NCBI GenBank assembly: GCA_024639185.1
Contig: JAHEIW010000029.1
Span: forward strand, 1-38,144
Direction of reading: 5' to 3'
Source of the DNA: Deltaproteobacteria bacterium
GTDB lineage: Bacteria; Desulfobacterota; Desulfobacteria; Desulfobacterales; JAHEIW01
Length of the DNA stretch: 38,144 nucleotides
This document shows, in pieces, positions 21,975 to 29,955 of the stretch. Below the pieces are notes generated by a model. The model did no database searches, was not told the origin of the DNA, and was given only the letters and a program-made list of their open reading frames with translations. The translations under genes and the position numbers were made by a program. The first letter of the stretch is position 1; every line of letters begins with the position of its first letter.

Positions 21975-24839
21975 TTAGTTGCTTCTTTCGTACTCGAGTG
22001 TGACGGTGACCGTGCGGTTGAGCGCGCGGCCTTCCGGCAGCTCATTGTCAAACAGCGGGTTATGGGGACCGGCTCCGTCATAGGATATATCGCCGCTGTT
22101 AATGCCGCCGCCGGTAACGATCATTTCAAAAGCCGCTTTGGCCCGTCGCTTGGACAGGTCGATGTTATAGGCTTCTTTACCGATGGTGTCGCTGTGACCC
22201 ATGATGGAAACTTTGGCTGTGGGTATTGCATTGATGCGGGCAATAATCCGATCCAGCACGGCCCGGTTACGGTCTTTGATGTCGGCGCGGTTAAAGTCGA
22301 AAAGAATCAGGGCGTATTTTTCCATTACCTTATACCCCTCTTTTTTAGCAACGCGCTCTTCGCGCTTGATAAAGCGCACACGGGTACTGGCGTGGGTCTT
22401 GTAGATGCGGCCCTTGCGGTCTTCGACTTCAATGTCAGCGCCGATATTTTCATAGGTGCCGATCTTAGCCAAACCGAGCTCTTTGAGATTAAACTGGTAG
22501 GCCGGCATTAAATTGCCCTGCCCCGAAGTCGAATCAATGAGCGTGCCGTCTCCCACCAGCGCGACTTTCCAGCGCTGCAGCTCGTATCCACTGTCAATTT
22601 GGGGTTTGACCTGCAATTGTTCTGAATTGCTGATTTTGGTCACATAGGTGCTTTTTATGGTGTCCAAAAGGGCCGGGGTCTCAGAATAAATTTCCACCCG
22701 CTGGTTTTCAGCGCGGCCTTCGGCCACACTGCTGGCGCTGGCCACCTCGGGTCGATTGCGCACTTCCAGCTGCATGCGGGCAGAATCGATGCCCCAGATG
22801 TATTTTAAATACGCTTTGACGGATTCTGCCCGGCTGCGGGATAGGTCTTTGCGATTGTATTCTTGATCCCGGTTGGCGTTGCAGCCCACAATTTTGATGT
22901 TCGCTTCGGGGTTATCGCGCAAGCGCTTGCCGATAATGTTAAGGGTATGGGTATACTTTTCCATCGTGTCTTTTAACTTGCTTTCGCTAAACGACTTTGT
23001 CTCAGCCTGACCGCTGAAGGTCACATAGCGGGCGGGTATATCGCTTTGTCCGGTTTCAAAAAAAACATAATTGAGCAACGGTGAGCTGTCGATGGTGGTC
23101 ACCTCTTCAATCGTCAGTTTGGCGGGTTCGATGGCCACGGTTCCTTTGGGCGGCCCGATCAGCTTGTGGATCAGCTCTTTGCGGGTCACCGTAACCGGAC
23201 ATATGGCTGTCATGGTTTCATAGGTATCCTGATTGGTGTCGGTCACTTTGATGCGTGCCTGCAGGTTGCTGCAGGCCGCCAACTTGTCCCGGCCAATATC
23301 ATCCAGCGAAAGGGCCAGCTCCGGTTGAAGCATCTGTGCGCCCTTTATGGTCTTGATGGTTTGCTGATCTCCTTGAATATTTAATTCCCAATCCGCCATT
23401 CCGTATTCGGCCTCAATCTGGGACACGATTTTTATCTGGCTTAAATTGGAGCTTTCGGCAATAAATTGGTTGGCGGCCATGGCCTGCATGTCGCCGGAGT
23501 CATATATGATATCAACTCGCTGGTTTTCGGCCCGGCTGCCGAGCATATCGGCCGGTGCCGGTTGCACGGGTAAATTACGGGCTTCGACCGCCATGCGGGA
23601 GTTGTCGATGCCCCAGACAGATGATAGATAGTATTTGACCGCTTCCGCCCGGGCTTTTGAAAGTTCCAGGTTATCCTTTTCAACACCGGAATCCGAATTA
23701 CAGCCGACGATACGAATCTGCACTTCGGGCACTTCGGTCATTTTACGACCGACGATGTTGAGCACGTTTTTGTAACGGTCGGTAGAGTTGGTCAGTATGT
23801 TTTCATTAAAGGCCGCTGTGTGGGCGCGGTCCTTTAGCCGCACATAGTTGTCGGATATGTCGCTTTTGCCGGTTTGAAAGAAAACCTGATTGAGCACCGG
23901 TGAACCATCCAGCAGGGTCAGCATGTCAAAATTCAAGTGGGCCGGTTGCAAACTCAAAGTGCCGCTGGGCGGCTGGAAAAATTTGTAATTAACCACATAG
24001 CGATGCAGCAGGGTGGTGGAGAAGGATTGAAAAATCGGCACCAGCTCCGATGCGGAATGGGCTTTCCAGATTTGTCCGTTGTGTTTCTCAACAAAGGCTT
24101 GCAGAAACTTATCTATTTTACGGCCGGGCATATAATCAACTGCAAAAACTTCCAAATTGCGGATCCCGTGAGCTTCGGAATCAACCACATAGCTTTTAAA
24201 GTCACTGTTGAGGTCCTCGCCGTCTGAAAAAACCACCAGAAATTTATTTTCTTCCGGGGGCATTTTGCGGATCAGGCTGAGTCCGGTCACCATGGCTTCA
24301 TACAGATAGGTCATGCCGGTCAGTCCCTCGTCAAAGGCGTCGCTTAGAAACTGCTTGAGCTCCGGAATGGACTTGGAGCTGGTGGCCTGCGTACGGAGCC
24401 AGTAGGCCTTGACATCCATACCGCTTCTTTTGCTGAACGTCACGATGGAGACATTGTCGATCGGGCGCAGACTGTCAAGAAACTCGTCCAATGCTGCCAG
24501 CAGGGGTTTGATGGCCCTGCGCTCTTTCATGGAATAAGAATTGTCCACCACCAGGACAATGTTCAGCGGCACCGATTCGCTGGTCTCCAACGATTCGATG
24601 GACTGGATCTGGGCTTCGCGTTTACCGCTTTTGATCACAAAATCATCGGGCTTGAGCCCTTTAATGGGATTGTTGTTGGCATCTTTAACCGATATCAGCA
24701 GATTGTTTTCATCAACCTGCTGATGCGTCAGCTTGGTTTTATGGTTGGGTGTGATGACTTCAAGCGGCTCTGCTGCCGGGCCATGCGTTGCGTACAAAAG
24801 CAAAACACCGGCCAGCATTATGATTGTCTTAATCTTCAT
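21975..24839 (-). CDS. Secreted vWA protein with three OmpA-like domains
   Basis: A 954-residue exported protein. Residues 1-22 are a signal peptide (ends HGPAA). Residues 92-275 are a von Willebrand A domain with MIDAS residues Asp99-x-Ser101-x-Ser103, the GLTGMT loop (172-177) and FSDGED (204-209). OmpA-like domains follow at about 317-446, 590-718 and 838-950, each with the end motif [L/D]LS[K/R]xRAExV or similar and a late NR-V or NQRVDI. The first two share NY-FF-TG-SDI and GCN[S/A] and so are likely duplicates; the third (ILFDFNRADIK, GHSDTIGKEAY) is closest to standard peptidoglycan-binding OmpA. Ig-like linkers lie at about 455-555 and 725-825. GGGAGG precedes ATG 24839. It probably binds peptidoglycan and a partner protein in the periplasm. 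Confidence 0.88.
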   Translation of the reverse strand: MKIKTIIMLAGVLLLYATHGPAAEPLEVITPNHKTKLTHQQVDENNLLISVKDANNNPIKGLKPDDFVIKSGKREAQIQSIESLETSESVPLNIVLVVDNSYSMKERRAIKPLLAALDEFLDSLRPIDNVSIVTFSKRSGMDVKAYWLRTQATSSKSIPELKQFLSDAFDEGLTGMTYLYEAMVTGLSLIRKMPPEENKFLVVFSDGEDLNSDFKSYVVDSEAHGIRNLEVFAVDYMPGRKIDKFLQAFVEKHNGQIWKAHSASELVPIFQSFSTTLLHRYVVNYKFFQPPSGTLSLQPAHLNFDMLTLLDGSPVLNQVFFQTGKSDISDNYVRLKDRAHTAAFNENILTNSTDRYKNVLNIVGRKMTEVPEVQIRIVGCNSDSGVEKDNLELSKARAEAVKYYLSSVWGIDNSRMAVEARNLPVQPAPADMLGSRAENQRVDIIYDSGDMQAMAANQFIAESSNLSQIKIVSQIEAEYGMADWELNIQGDQQTIKTIKGAQMLQPELALSLDDIGRDKLAACSNLQARIKVTDTNQDTYETMTAICPVTVTRKELIHKLIGPPKGTVAIEPAKLTIEEVTTIDSSPLLNYVFFETGQSDIPARYVTFSGQAETKSFSESKLKDTMEKYTHTLNIIGKRLRDNPEANIKIVGCNANRDQEYNRKDLSRSRAESVKAYLKYIWGIDSARMQLEVRNRPEVASASSVAEGRAENQRVEIYSETPALLDTIKSTYVTKISNSEQLQVKPQIDSGYELQRWKVALVGDGTLIDSTSGQGNLMPAYQFNLKELGLAKIGTYENIGADIEVEDRKGRIYKTHASTRVRFIKREERVAKKEGYKVMEKYALILFDFNRADIKDRNRAVLDRIIARINAIPTAKVSIMGHSDTIGKEAYNIDLSKRRAKAAFEMIVTGGGINSGDISYDGAGPHNPLFDNELPEGRALNRTVTVTLEYERSN

Positions 24840-25104
24840 CCGTTTTCCTCCCGGTACTGTTTTATCTTTAATTTATGTATAAATTTCAGGCAACTGCTCA
24901 TAAACAGCAAGAAGTATTCCATTTTGGCAGCAATGAAATTAATATGATAAAATTCAAGTGGTTATATTAGCCGAGAAGCGCTTGCCGGGTTTGAGCGTCA
25001 GAAAATCGTCTAATTTTGTGTACAAGGCGTCAATTTTATTGAACAAAATTATACATTGTCTTTTGTAAACTGACAGCCAGGCTGTGGGCTCAATTTAAAG
25101 GTCA

Positions 25105-25180
25105 TATTTGAATCATTGAATATTTGAATTTGGATATTGTTTGTAATTTGTGATTTGATTTTTGGAATTTTCTTAATTTA
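25105..25180 (+). repeat. AT-rich 8-9-nt degenerate tandem tract in the 24840-25219 gap
   Basis: A run of related units (GAATTTGGA, TATTGTTTG, TAATTTGTG, ATTTGATTT, TTGGAATTT) follows GAATCATTGAATATTTGAA. The rest of the 380-base gap is AT-rich, probably contains the promoter of the vWA-OmpA gene near 24870-24930, and holds no open frame I accept. Confidence 0.45.
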
Positions 25181-25219
25181 TTATTTCATTGGAATGAAAT
25201 ATACGGTTGTGAAAAGACG

Positions 25220-27148
25220 CTAGATGGAAGCCGGTTTAGGCGGTAGGGGCTGTGGACCGGGATGTTTTTTCCTGCGAATCAGTTGATAAATGAGCAGTAG
25301 GATAAACAGCGCCAGACCGATATAGTTTAACAGCGGAATGGCCCAGATGAGCAAAAGGGCAGCTGCGCCCTGCAGGATGGTTTCCGGCCAGGTCAGATGG
25401 GTCAGAAAATAGCGCTCCATGCAGACCACAAATGCAATGATCGACAAAATCGAAAAAATAACAGTTTTGATGACCTCGGGAACGGGCCCGTTTAACAGCA
25501 GCGGGTGGTAGGCCATGATGATGGGAATAATATACAGGCCCTTGGCCAGTTTCCACGAGGTAAAGGCGGTTTTCATGGGGCTCGAGCCGGCAATACCGGA
25601 GGCGGCAAAGGATTCCAGGGCCACCGGCGGCGTGACATTGGCATCCTGGCTGTACCAGAAAACCACCATATGGGCGGTCAGCAGCGGGATGCCCAGATCC
25701 ATAAGCCCGGGGCCGGCCAGAATGATCAAAACAATATAAGAGGCGGTCACCGGCAGCCCCATCCCCAGAAAAAGCGAGGTCAATGCCACCAGCAGCAGGG
25801 CCAGCAGGGGAATCCCCTGGGACAGTGATACCACCAGCGAGGAAAAGCGCAGGCCGGTGCCGGTCAGGTTAACGATTCCGACAATGATACCGGCGGCCGC
25901 ACAGGCCACGGCCACCACAATCGCATTGCGGGCCCCCTGCTCCAGGGTTTTAATCAGGGTGCCAAAAGAAATCCGGGAGCCCTTGCGCAGCAGGGCGGTA
26001 AAATAGACGGCTAAAATGGCGATGAAACCGGCCATCATCGGGCTGTAATTCATGACCAGCACGATGATCAAAATGGCCACCGGGATAATGAAGTGAATGC
26101 CGTCTTTTAATGTCTGCAGGATATTGGGCAGCTGGTCTTTGGGAAGTCCCCAGATGCCCTGTTTCTGGGCTTCAAAATGGACAAACAAAATGACCGAAAA
26201 AAAGTAAAGCACCGCCGGAATGAAAGCGATTTTAATGATGTCCAGATAGGGCGTCTGGGTGAATTCGGCCATCAGAAAGGCGCCGGCTCCCATAATGGGC
26301 GGCATCAGCTGCCCGCCGGTAGAGGCGGCGGCTTCCACCGCAGCGGCCACATGCTTGCGGTAGCCGATTTTTTTCATCATCGGAATCGTAAAAGAGCCGG
26401 TGGCCACCACGTTGGCCACGGCACTTCCGGCCACCGAGCCCATAAAGCCGCTGGCCACCACGGCGGTTTTGGCGGGTCCGCCGGAAAAGCGACCGGTAAT
26501 CGAATAAGACAGGTTGATAAAAAAACTGCCGGCGCCGGTTTTATCTAAAAAGGCGCCGAAGAGGATAAATATGAAAACAAAAGTGGACGCAACGCCCAGG
26601 GGCAGGCCGAAGATACCCTCGGTGGTCAATGATAGGGTGGTCGCAATGCGCTCAACACTGTAGCCTTTGTGAACGATCAGCTCGGGCATCCAGGGGCCAA
26701 AATAGCCAAAAAGCAAAAACGTTATGGCGATCACGGTCAGGTTCAGTCCAATCACCCGGCGGGTGGCCTCCAGCACCAGCAATACCAGCGCAACCCCCAC
26801 CCGAAAATCCCACGGGCTCCATTCCCCCTGGCGTTCGAAAATACCCTGCAGATCGATAAAAATATACAGCCCGATGAATACCGCCATGGCAATCAAGATT
26901 AGATCGACGATCATCGCAAAATTGAGTTTGTCTTTGCGGGCGCCTTTGTACAGGGGCTTGGTTAAAAAGGTCAATGCCAGAATGCAGGTTAAAAAAACGG
27001 AGCGATGCCGCATGGCGGTCATGGCCACCATACCGGCGGTGTAAAGCTGAAACAAACTGAGCCCCACGCCGATCACGGTCAGGCACCAGGCAATCACACG
27101 GGCCGTCGGCGTTTTGGGTTCTGTTTCTTTGGGTGTAGACTCAGCCAT
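25220..27148 (-). CDS. TRAP transporter fused 4TM/12TM permease (TAXI type)
   Basis: A 642-residue integral membrane protein in which the small (DctQ-like) and large (DctM-like) TRAP subunits are fused. About 17-18 hydrophobic segments are visible. Signature stretches of the large subunit are ATTLSLTTEGIFGLPLGVAS, FMGSVAGSAVANVVATG, AAASTGGQLMPPIMGAGAF and FLGMGLPVTASYIV. It imports a solute delivered by the TAXI receptor encoded two genes upstream, powered by a sodium or proton gradient. It follows the DUF1850 gene by 70 bases that contain a CTCTGCG repeat. The C-terminus is basic and proline-rich (RRKKHPGPQPLPPKPASI). Substrate unknown; glutamate-like or other dicarboxylates are known for relatives. 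Confidence 0.95.
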   Translation of the reverse strand: MAESTPKETEPKTPTARVIAWCLTVIGVGLSLFQLYTAGMVAMTAMRHRSVFLTCILALTFLTKPLYKGARKDKLNFAMIVDLILIAMAVFIGLYIFIDLQGIFERQGEWSPWDFRVGVALVLLVLEATRRVIGLNLTVIAITFLLFGYFGPWMPELIVHKGYSVERIATTLSLTTEGIFGLPLGVASTFVFIFILFGAFLDKTGAGSFFINLSYSITGRFSGGPAKTAVVASGFMGSVAGSAVANVVATGSFTIPMMKKIGYRKHVAAAVEAAASTGGQLMPPIMGAGAFLMAEFTQTPYLDIIKIAFIPAVLYFFSVILFVHFEAQKQGIWGLPKDQLPNILQTLKDGIHFIIPVAILIIVLVMNYSPMMAGFIAILAVYFTALLRKGSRISFGTLIKTLEQGARNAIVVAVACAAAGIIVGIVNLTGTGLRFSSLVVSLSQGIPLLALLLVALTSLFLGMGLPVTASYIVLIILAGPGLMDLGIPLLTAHMVVFWYSQDANVTPPVALESFAASGIAGSSPMKTAFTSWKLAKGLYIIPIIMAYHPLLLNGPVPEVIKTVIFSILSIIAFVVCMERYFLTHLTWPETILQGAAALLLIWAIPLLNYIGLALFILLLIYQLIRRKKHPGPQPLPPKPASI

Positions 27149-27173
27149 ATTTGCTCTATAAGAAAAATACTTT

Positions 27174-27203
27174 CTCTGCGCTCTCTGCGTCTCTGCGGTG
27201 AAA
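27174..27203 (+). repeat. CTCTGCG 9-nt tandem repeat, copy inside the TRAP operon
   Basis: CTCTGCGCT, CTCTGCGT and CTCTGCGGTGAA repeat in a row in the 70-base gap between the DUF1850 gene and the TRAP permease. No hairpin precedes this copy, unlike those at 1756-2049 and 34869-34942. Confidence 0.7.
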
Positions 27204-27218
27204 TATATACTTACTCAC

Positions 27219-27761
27219 CTACAGCGGTGTGGCCGGATGCGGCCAGAGGTGACGCCACAGGCTGTATAGCAAACTTACCGGTCGGGCCGCAAACTGCACC
27301 GCCTCGTGCGAGGCCACCGCCGACAGGTTTTTGCTGTGGCCACGCCAGAGGACGGTGTGATCCACTCCGGGGCTGCCGACCCGCAGGATAAAGTCACCGG
27401 TGGGCATGTGCATATCCTCGATGACCTCATAATCGCCCCGCCGCACCATGCGGCCCACACCGGGCATGCGGCCCATACCGGCGCCGAATTTCAAATAGCG
27501 CTCTTCTTCAATGAAAATACGCCCCTCAGCATCCAGGCTGTGTTCTTCCCAGATCGGGGCGTTTTCCACCGAATGATAATAGTGCAGCGTAAAGCGCTCA
27601 CCCGGCTGCAGCGGCACCACCAGCAGTGGTGGTCCGCCTTTGACTGGCCTGACGCTTAATTCCAGGCCTCCGGGCAAACGCCAGCATATGAAAAAAAAGG
27701 CAACGACCAGGCCGGCTGCCGCCAGAAGCGGCAGCCGGCGTTTCCCGGTCAAAGCCTTCAT
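27219..27761 (-). CDS. DUF1850 protein of a TRAP-TAXI operon
   Basis: A 180-residue protein with one N-terminal membrane segment (about 10-28). The DUF1850 core is PGERFTLHYYHSVENAPIWEEHSLD (52-76), with a later VLWRGHSKNL. DUF1850 proteins are encoded beside TAXI-type TRAP permeases and are thought to assist them; their role is unknown. The ATG at 27761 directly follows the TAA of the receptor gene with no space, which implies translational coupling. Confidence 0.88.
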   Translation of the reverse strand: MKALTGKRRLPLLAAAGLVVAFFFICWRLPGGLELSVRPVKGGPPLLVVPLQPGERFTLHYYHSVENAPIWEEHSLDAEGRIFIEEERYLKFGAGMGRMPGVGRMVRRGDYEVIEDMHMPTGDFILRVGSPGVDHTVLWRGHSKNLSAVASHEAVQFAARPVSLLYSLWRHLWPHPATPL

Positions 27762-28745
27762 TTACGGCATCAGCCCGGCCGGCACGGAAACCCCTTTTTC
27801 TTTCAGATATTTGATCGTGCCCGGATGCAGCGGGATGGGGGAGTATTTGACCGCATTTTCAGGCGTCGTATAGGCGGCCGACGGATGAATCTTGAGCAGA
27901 TAATCCTGGTGCTCATACAGCGATTTTACCAGTTTATAGACCAGGTCCGCGCTCAGGCCGGCCTGACAGATCATCACATTCCACACACCGATGGTGGGAA
28001 CGGCCGCATCCACTCCGCGATACACGCCGCCGGCCAGATCCACCGCCGAATATTGGGAATTGGCCGCCAGAATCCTCTTTTGCTGTGCCGGGGTGAAATT
28101 AATGATGTGAATATCATGGGTGGTGGCCAGATCCAGAATGGAGCTGGTTCCCGGTCCCACCGACCACACACCGACTTCGATGGTGCCGTCTCTTAAGGCA
28201 TTAGAGCTTTCGGTAAAGGACAGACGGCTGTCTTTGTAGGAATCCAGCGGGATGCCCAGGGCTTTGAAGACGGTTTCGGCCATAAAATTGGTGCCGCTGC
28301 CCGGGCTGCCGGAGCTGATATTTTTACCTTTAATCTGTTCAATGTTGGTAATCCCGTATTTTTTAAGCGTGACCACCTGCAGCAGATTGGGGTACATGAT
28401 GGCCATGGACAGGATATCGTGTTTTTTACCCTTGAATTTGGACAGCCCCTTGAAGCCGGCCACGGCCACATCGCCCATGACCTCACCGATGACGGTTTCG
28501 CCCTTGTGCGCCAGGCGGACGTTTTCCACACTGGCACCGGTAACCTCGGCCACCGCCCGGACCCCGCTGGCATATTTGGTCCAGATTTCGGCCACACCAC
28601 CACCATAGGGGTAGTAAATCCCGCCGGTGCCGCCGGTTCCGATGGAAACAAATTCAGTGCGGGCCAAAGCCGGACCGCTAATCAATAAAACCGCACATAA
28701 TAGTAAAATGCCCGCAAGGACATATTTAAATCCTAGCTTTTTCAT
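27762..28745 (-). CDS. TAXI-family TRAP solute receptor
   Basis: A 327-residue periplasmic receptor. The signal peptide is about residues 1-29 (KKLGFKYVLAGILLLCAVLL, cleaved near ALA-RTEF). TAXI landmarks are SIGTGGTGGIYYPYGGGVAEIW after the signal and ISSGSPGSGTNFMAETVFKA in the middle. It binds the substrate and hands it to the fused permease. I moved the start from ATG 28754 to ATG 28745, because the GGAGG site ends directly at the first ATG and is nine bases before the second. First transport gene of the operon, preceded by a lipoprotein gene. Confidence 0.93.
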   Translation of the reverse strand: MKKLGFKYVLAGILLLCAVLLISGPALARTEFVSIGTGGTGGIYYPYGGGVAEIWTKYASGVRAVAEVTGASVENVRLAHKGETVIGEVMGDVAVAGFKGLSKFKGKKHDILSMAIMYPNLLQVVTLKKYGITNIEQIKGKNISSGSPGSGTNFMAETVFKALGIPLDSYKDSRLSFTESSNALRDGTIEVGVWSVGPGTSSILDLATTHDIHIINFTPAQQKRILAANSQYSAVDLAGGVYRGVDAAVPTIGVWNVMICQAGLSADLVYKLVKSLYEHQDYLLKIHPSAAYTTPENAVKYSPIPLHPGTIKYLKEKGVSVPAGLMP

Positions 28746-28795
28746 CTTAAACATCCTCCTTGATTTCGGCTATGAGTTGATGTAATGGCAAGTGG

Positions 28796-29218
28796 CTACT
28801 GGTCCATCGTTGTGACCATTACCGAGATTTTCTTTGAGCGTTCCTTTGTGCCGATAAATGGGATTTTAATGTTAGCGGATTTGCCCGGAGCGATCACCGG
28901 CGGTTTGCCCTTGCGCGGCACATAATGTCCGGCTGCTTTGTCCATATCTTCTAAAAAGATATTGACGCGATAGCGCAATGGCTTTTCGGTGGGATTCATC
29001 AGACCGACGGTAAAAATCAGAGAATCCTGGCCGCCGTGTTTGTCCAAGACACAGCCAAAATTGGTGAGTTTGGCCTGTTCGGTGACCGACCAGTGGATCT
29101 TGGCGTCACAGTTGACCGTTTCCGGCTTGCCTTTGCCGCTGCTGGCGCAGCCGGTCAGCCAGACCCCCAGAGCCAGACATAACACCAGGATTGGAATTGC
29201 TTCTTTCATTTTCTTCAT
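28796..29218 (-). CDS. Lipoprotein of unknown function, TRAP-TAXI operon
   Basis: A 140-residue lipoprotein. A short charged start is followed by a hydrophobic stretch and the lipobox LTGCAS near residue 25, so the mature protein begins with lipid-linked Cys. The body is a beta-rich domain (for example LIFTVGLMNPTEKPLRYRVN) similar in style to DUF1425-like fimbrial or Ig-type folds; no clear family. ATG 29218 has GGAGG seven bases upstream; the TTG two codons earlier is rejected. It is 50 bases upstream of the TAXI receptor and probably co-transcribed, so it may be a surface or accessory part of the transport system. Confidence 0.8.
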   Translation of the reverse strand: MKKMKEAIPILVLCLALGVWLTGCASSGKGKPETVNCDAKIHWSVTEQAKLTNFGCVLDKHGGQDSLIFTVGLMNPTEKPLRYRVNIFLEDMDKAAGHYVPRKGKPPVIAPGKSANIKIPFIGTKERSKKISVMVTTMDQ

Positions 29219-29400
29219 CCTCAAACCTCCTTATTCAATGGGAAGCTATCTCAAAACGCATCTAAGGTTCCCGGGTTGGGCCCGTTACCCGCTTGTCCGC
29301 CTTTGGTGGATTGGCCCGTTTGCCGGCAAACATGAATTGGTGGTCTGCTATTTTCGAAACAGCTTCGAGTTAATGAATTGCCTGTTCTACCGTTGAACAC

Positions 29401-29435
29401 AAAACCCCGCACTCCGGAGGAGAATCGGGGTTTTT
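29401..29435. terminator. Stem-loop terminator between the amidohydrolase remnant and the TRAP operon
   Basis: AAAACCCCG (29401-29409) pairs with CGGGGTTTT (29426-29434); T tracts are on both strands, so it can work in either direction. It ends transcripts from the minus-strand genes before the lipoprotein promoter. Confidence 0.75.
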
Positions 29436-29490
29436 AGTGCACTTGAATGTTGGCCAATTTGTTCATTGAAAATCCGGAATCTATTGGTTA

Positions 29491-29838
29491 TTATTCAACA
29501 TATTCATGGAAAGGCCTATCCAATACCAGTAAAATAGAACCGAAGTCAAGTCGATTGTAGGCCCATCGTGCGCCATTTGAGGCCGCCATCAGCGGGCCGG
29601 CCTTCACGCCGATGGTGCCTTCGGCGATGTCCGGCCACAGATGGCAGCCGATGGCATAATCCACGGTCGGATTTTCCATCACCCCCATCACGCCGGATTG
29701 CGCGATGCCGGTGTGCACATCCAGATCCAGGGTTTTTAAATAGCGGGTCACATAATTGGCGGTTTTCTTTTCAGTGTAGGCGGTTTCCGGGATCCGGTGC
29801 AGATCGCAGCGGATTTTGATAACCAGATCTTTGTTCAT
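29491..29838 (-). pseudogene. Remnant of an M20-family amidohydrolase
   Basis: A frame of about 115 codons from ATG 29838. Its start (IRCDLHRIPETAYTEKKTAN, then YLKTLDLDVHTG) is the N-terminus of M20D amidohydrolases (N-acyl amino acid hydrolases, about 390 residues). After GVMG it jumps to ENPTVDYAIGCHLWPDIAEG, which normally follows some 90 residues later. The region with metal ligands and the catalytic Glu (ADMDALP, HACGHDGH, PAEEG) is missing. The last 25 residues no longer match the family. An internal in-frame deletion plus C-terminal loss explains this. It is not expected to be active. Confidence 0.75.
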
Positions 29839-29955
29839 ACACAACCCGTGGGCTCCGATCAACGTTTAAGAATTGATGGTGTTGCTGGGCATCCTGACGG
29901 TGTGTCGGCAGGTGGTGGTGGGCGCCGTTGTCGCGATTTGGAAAGAATGGTCGGA

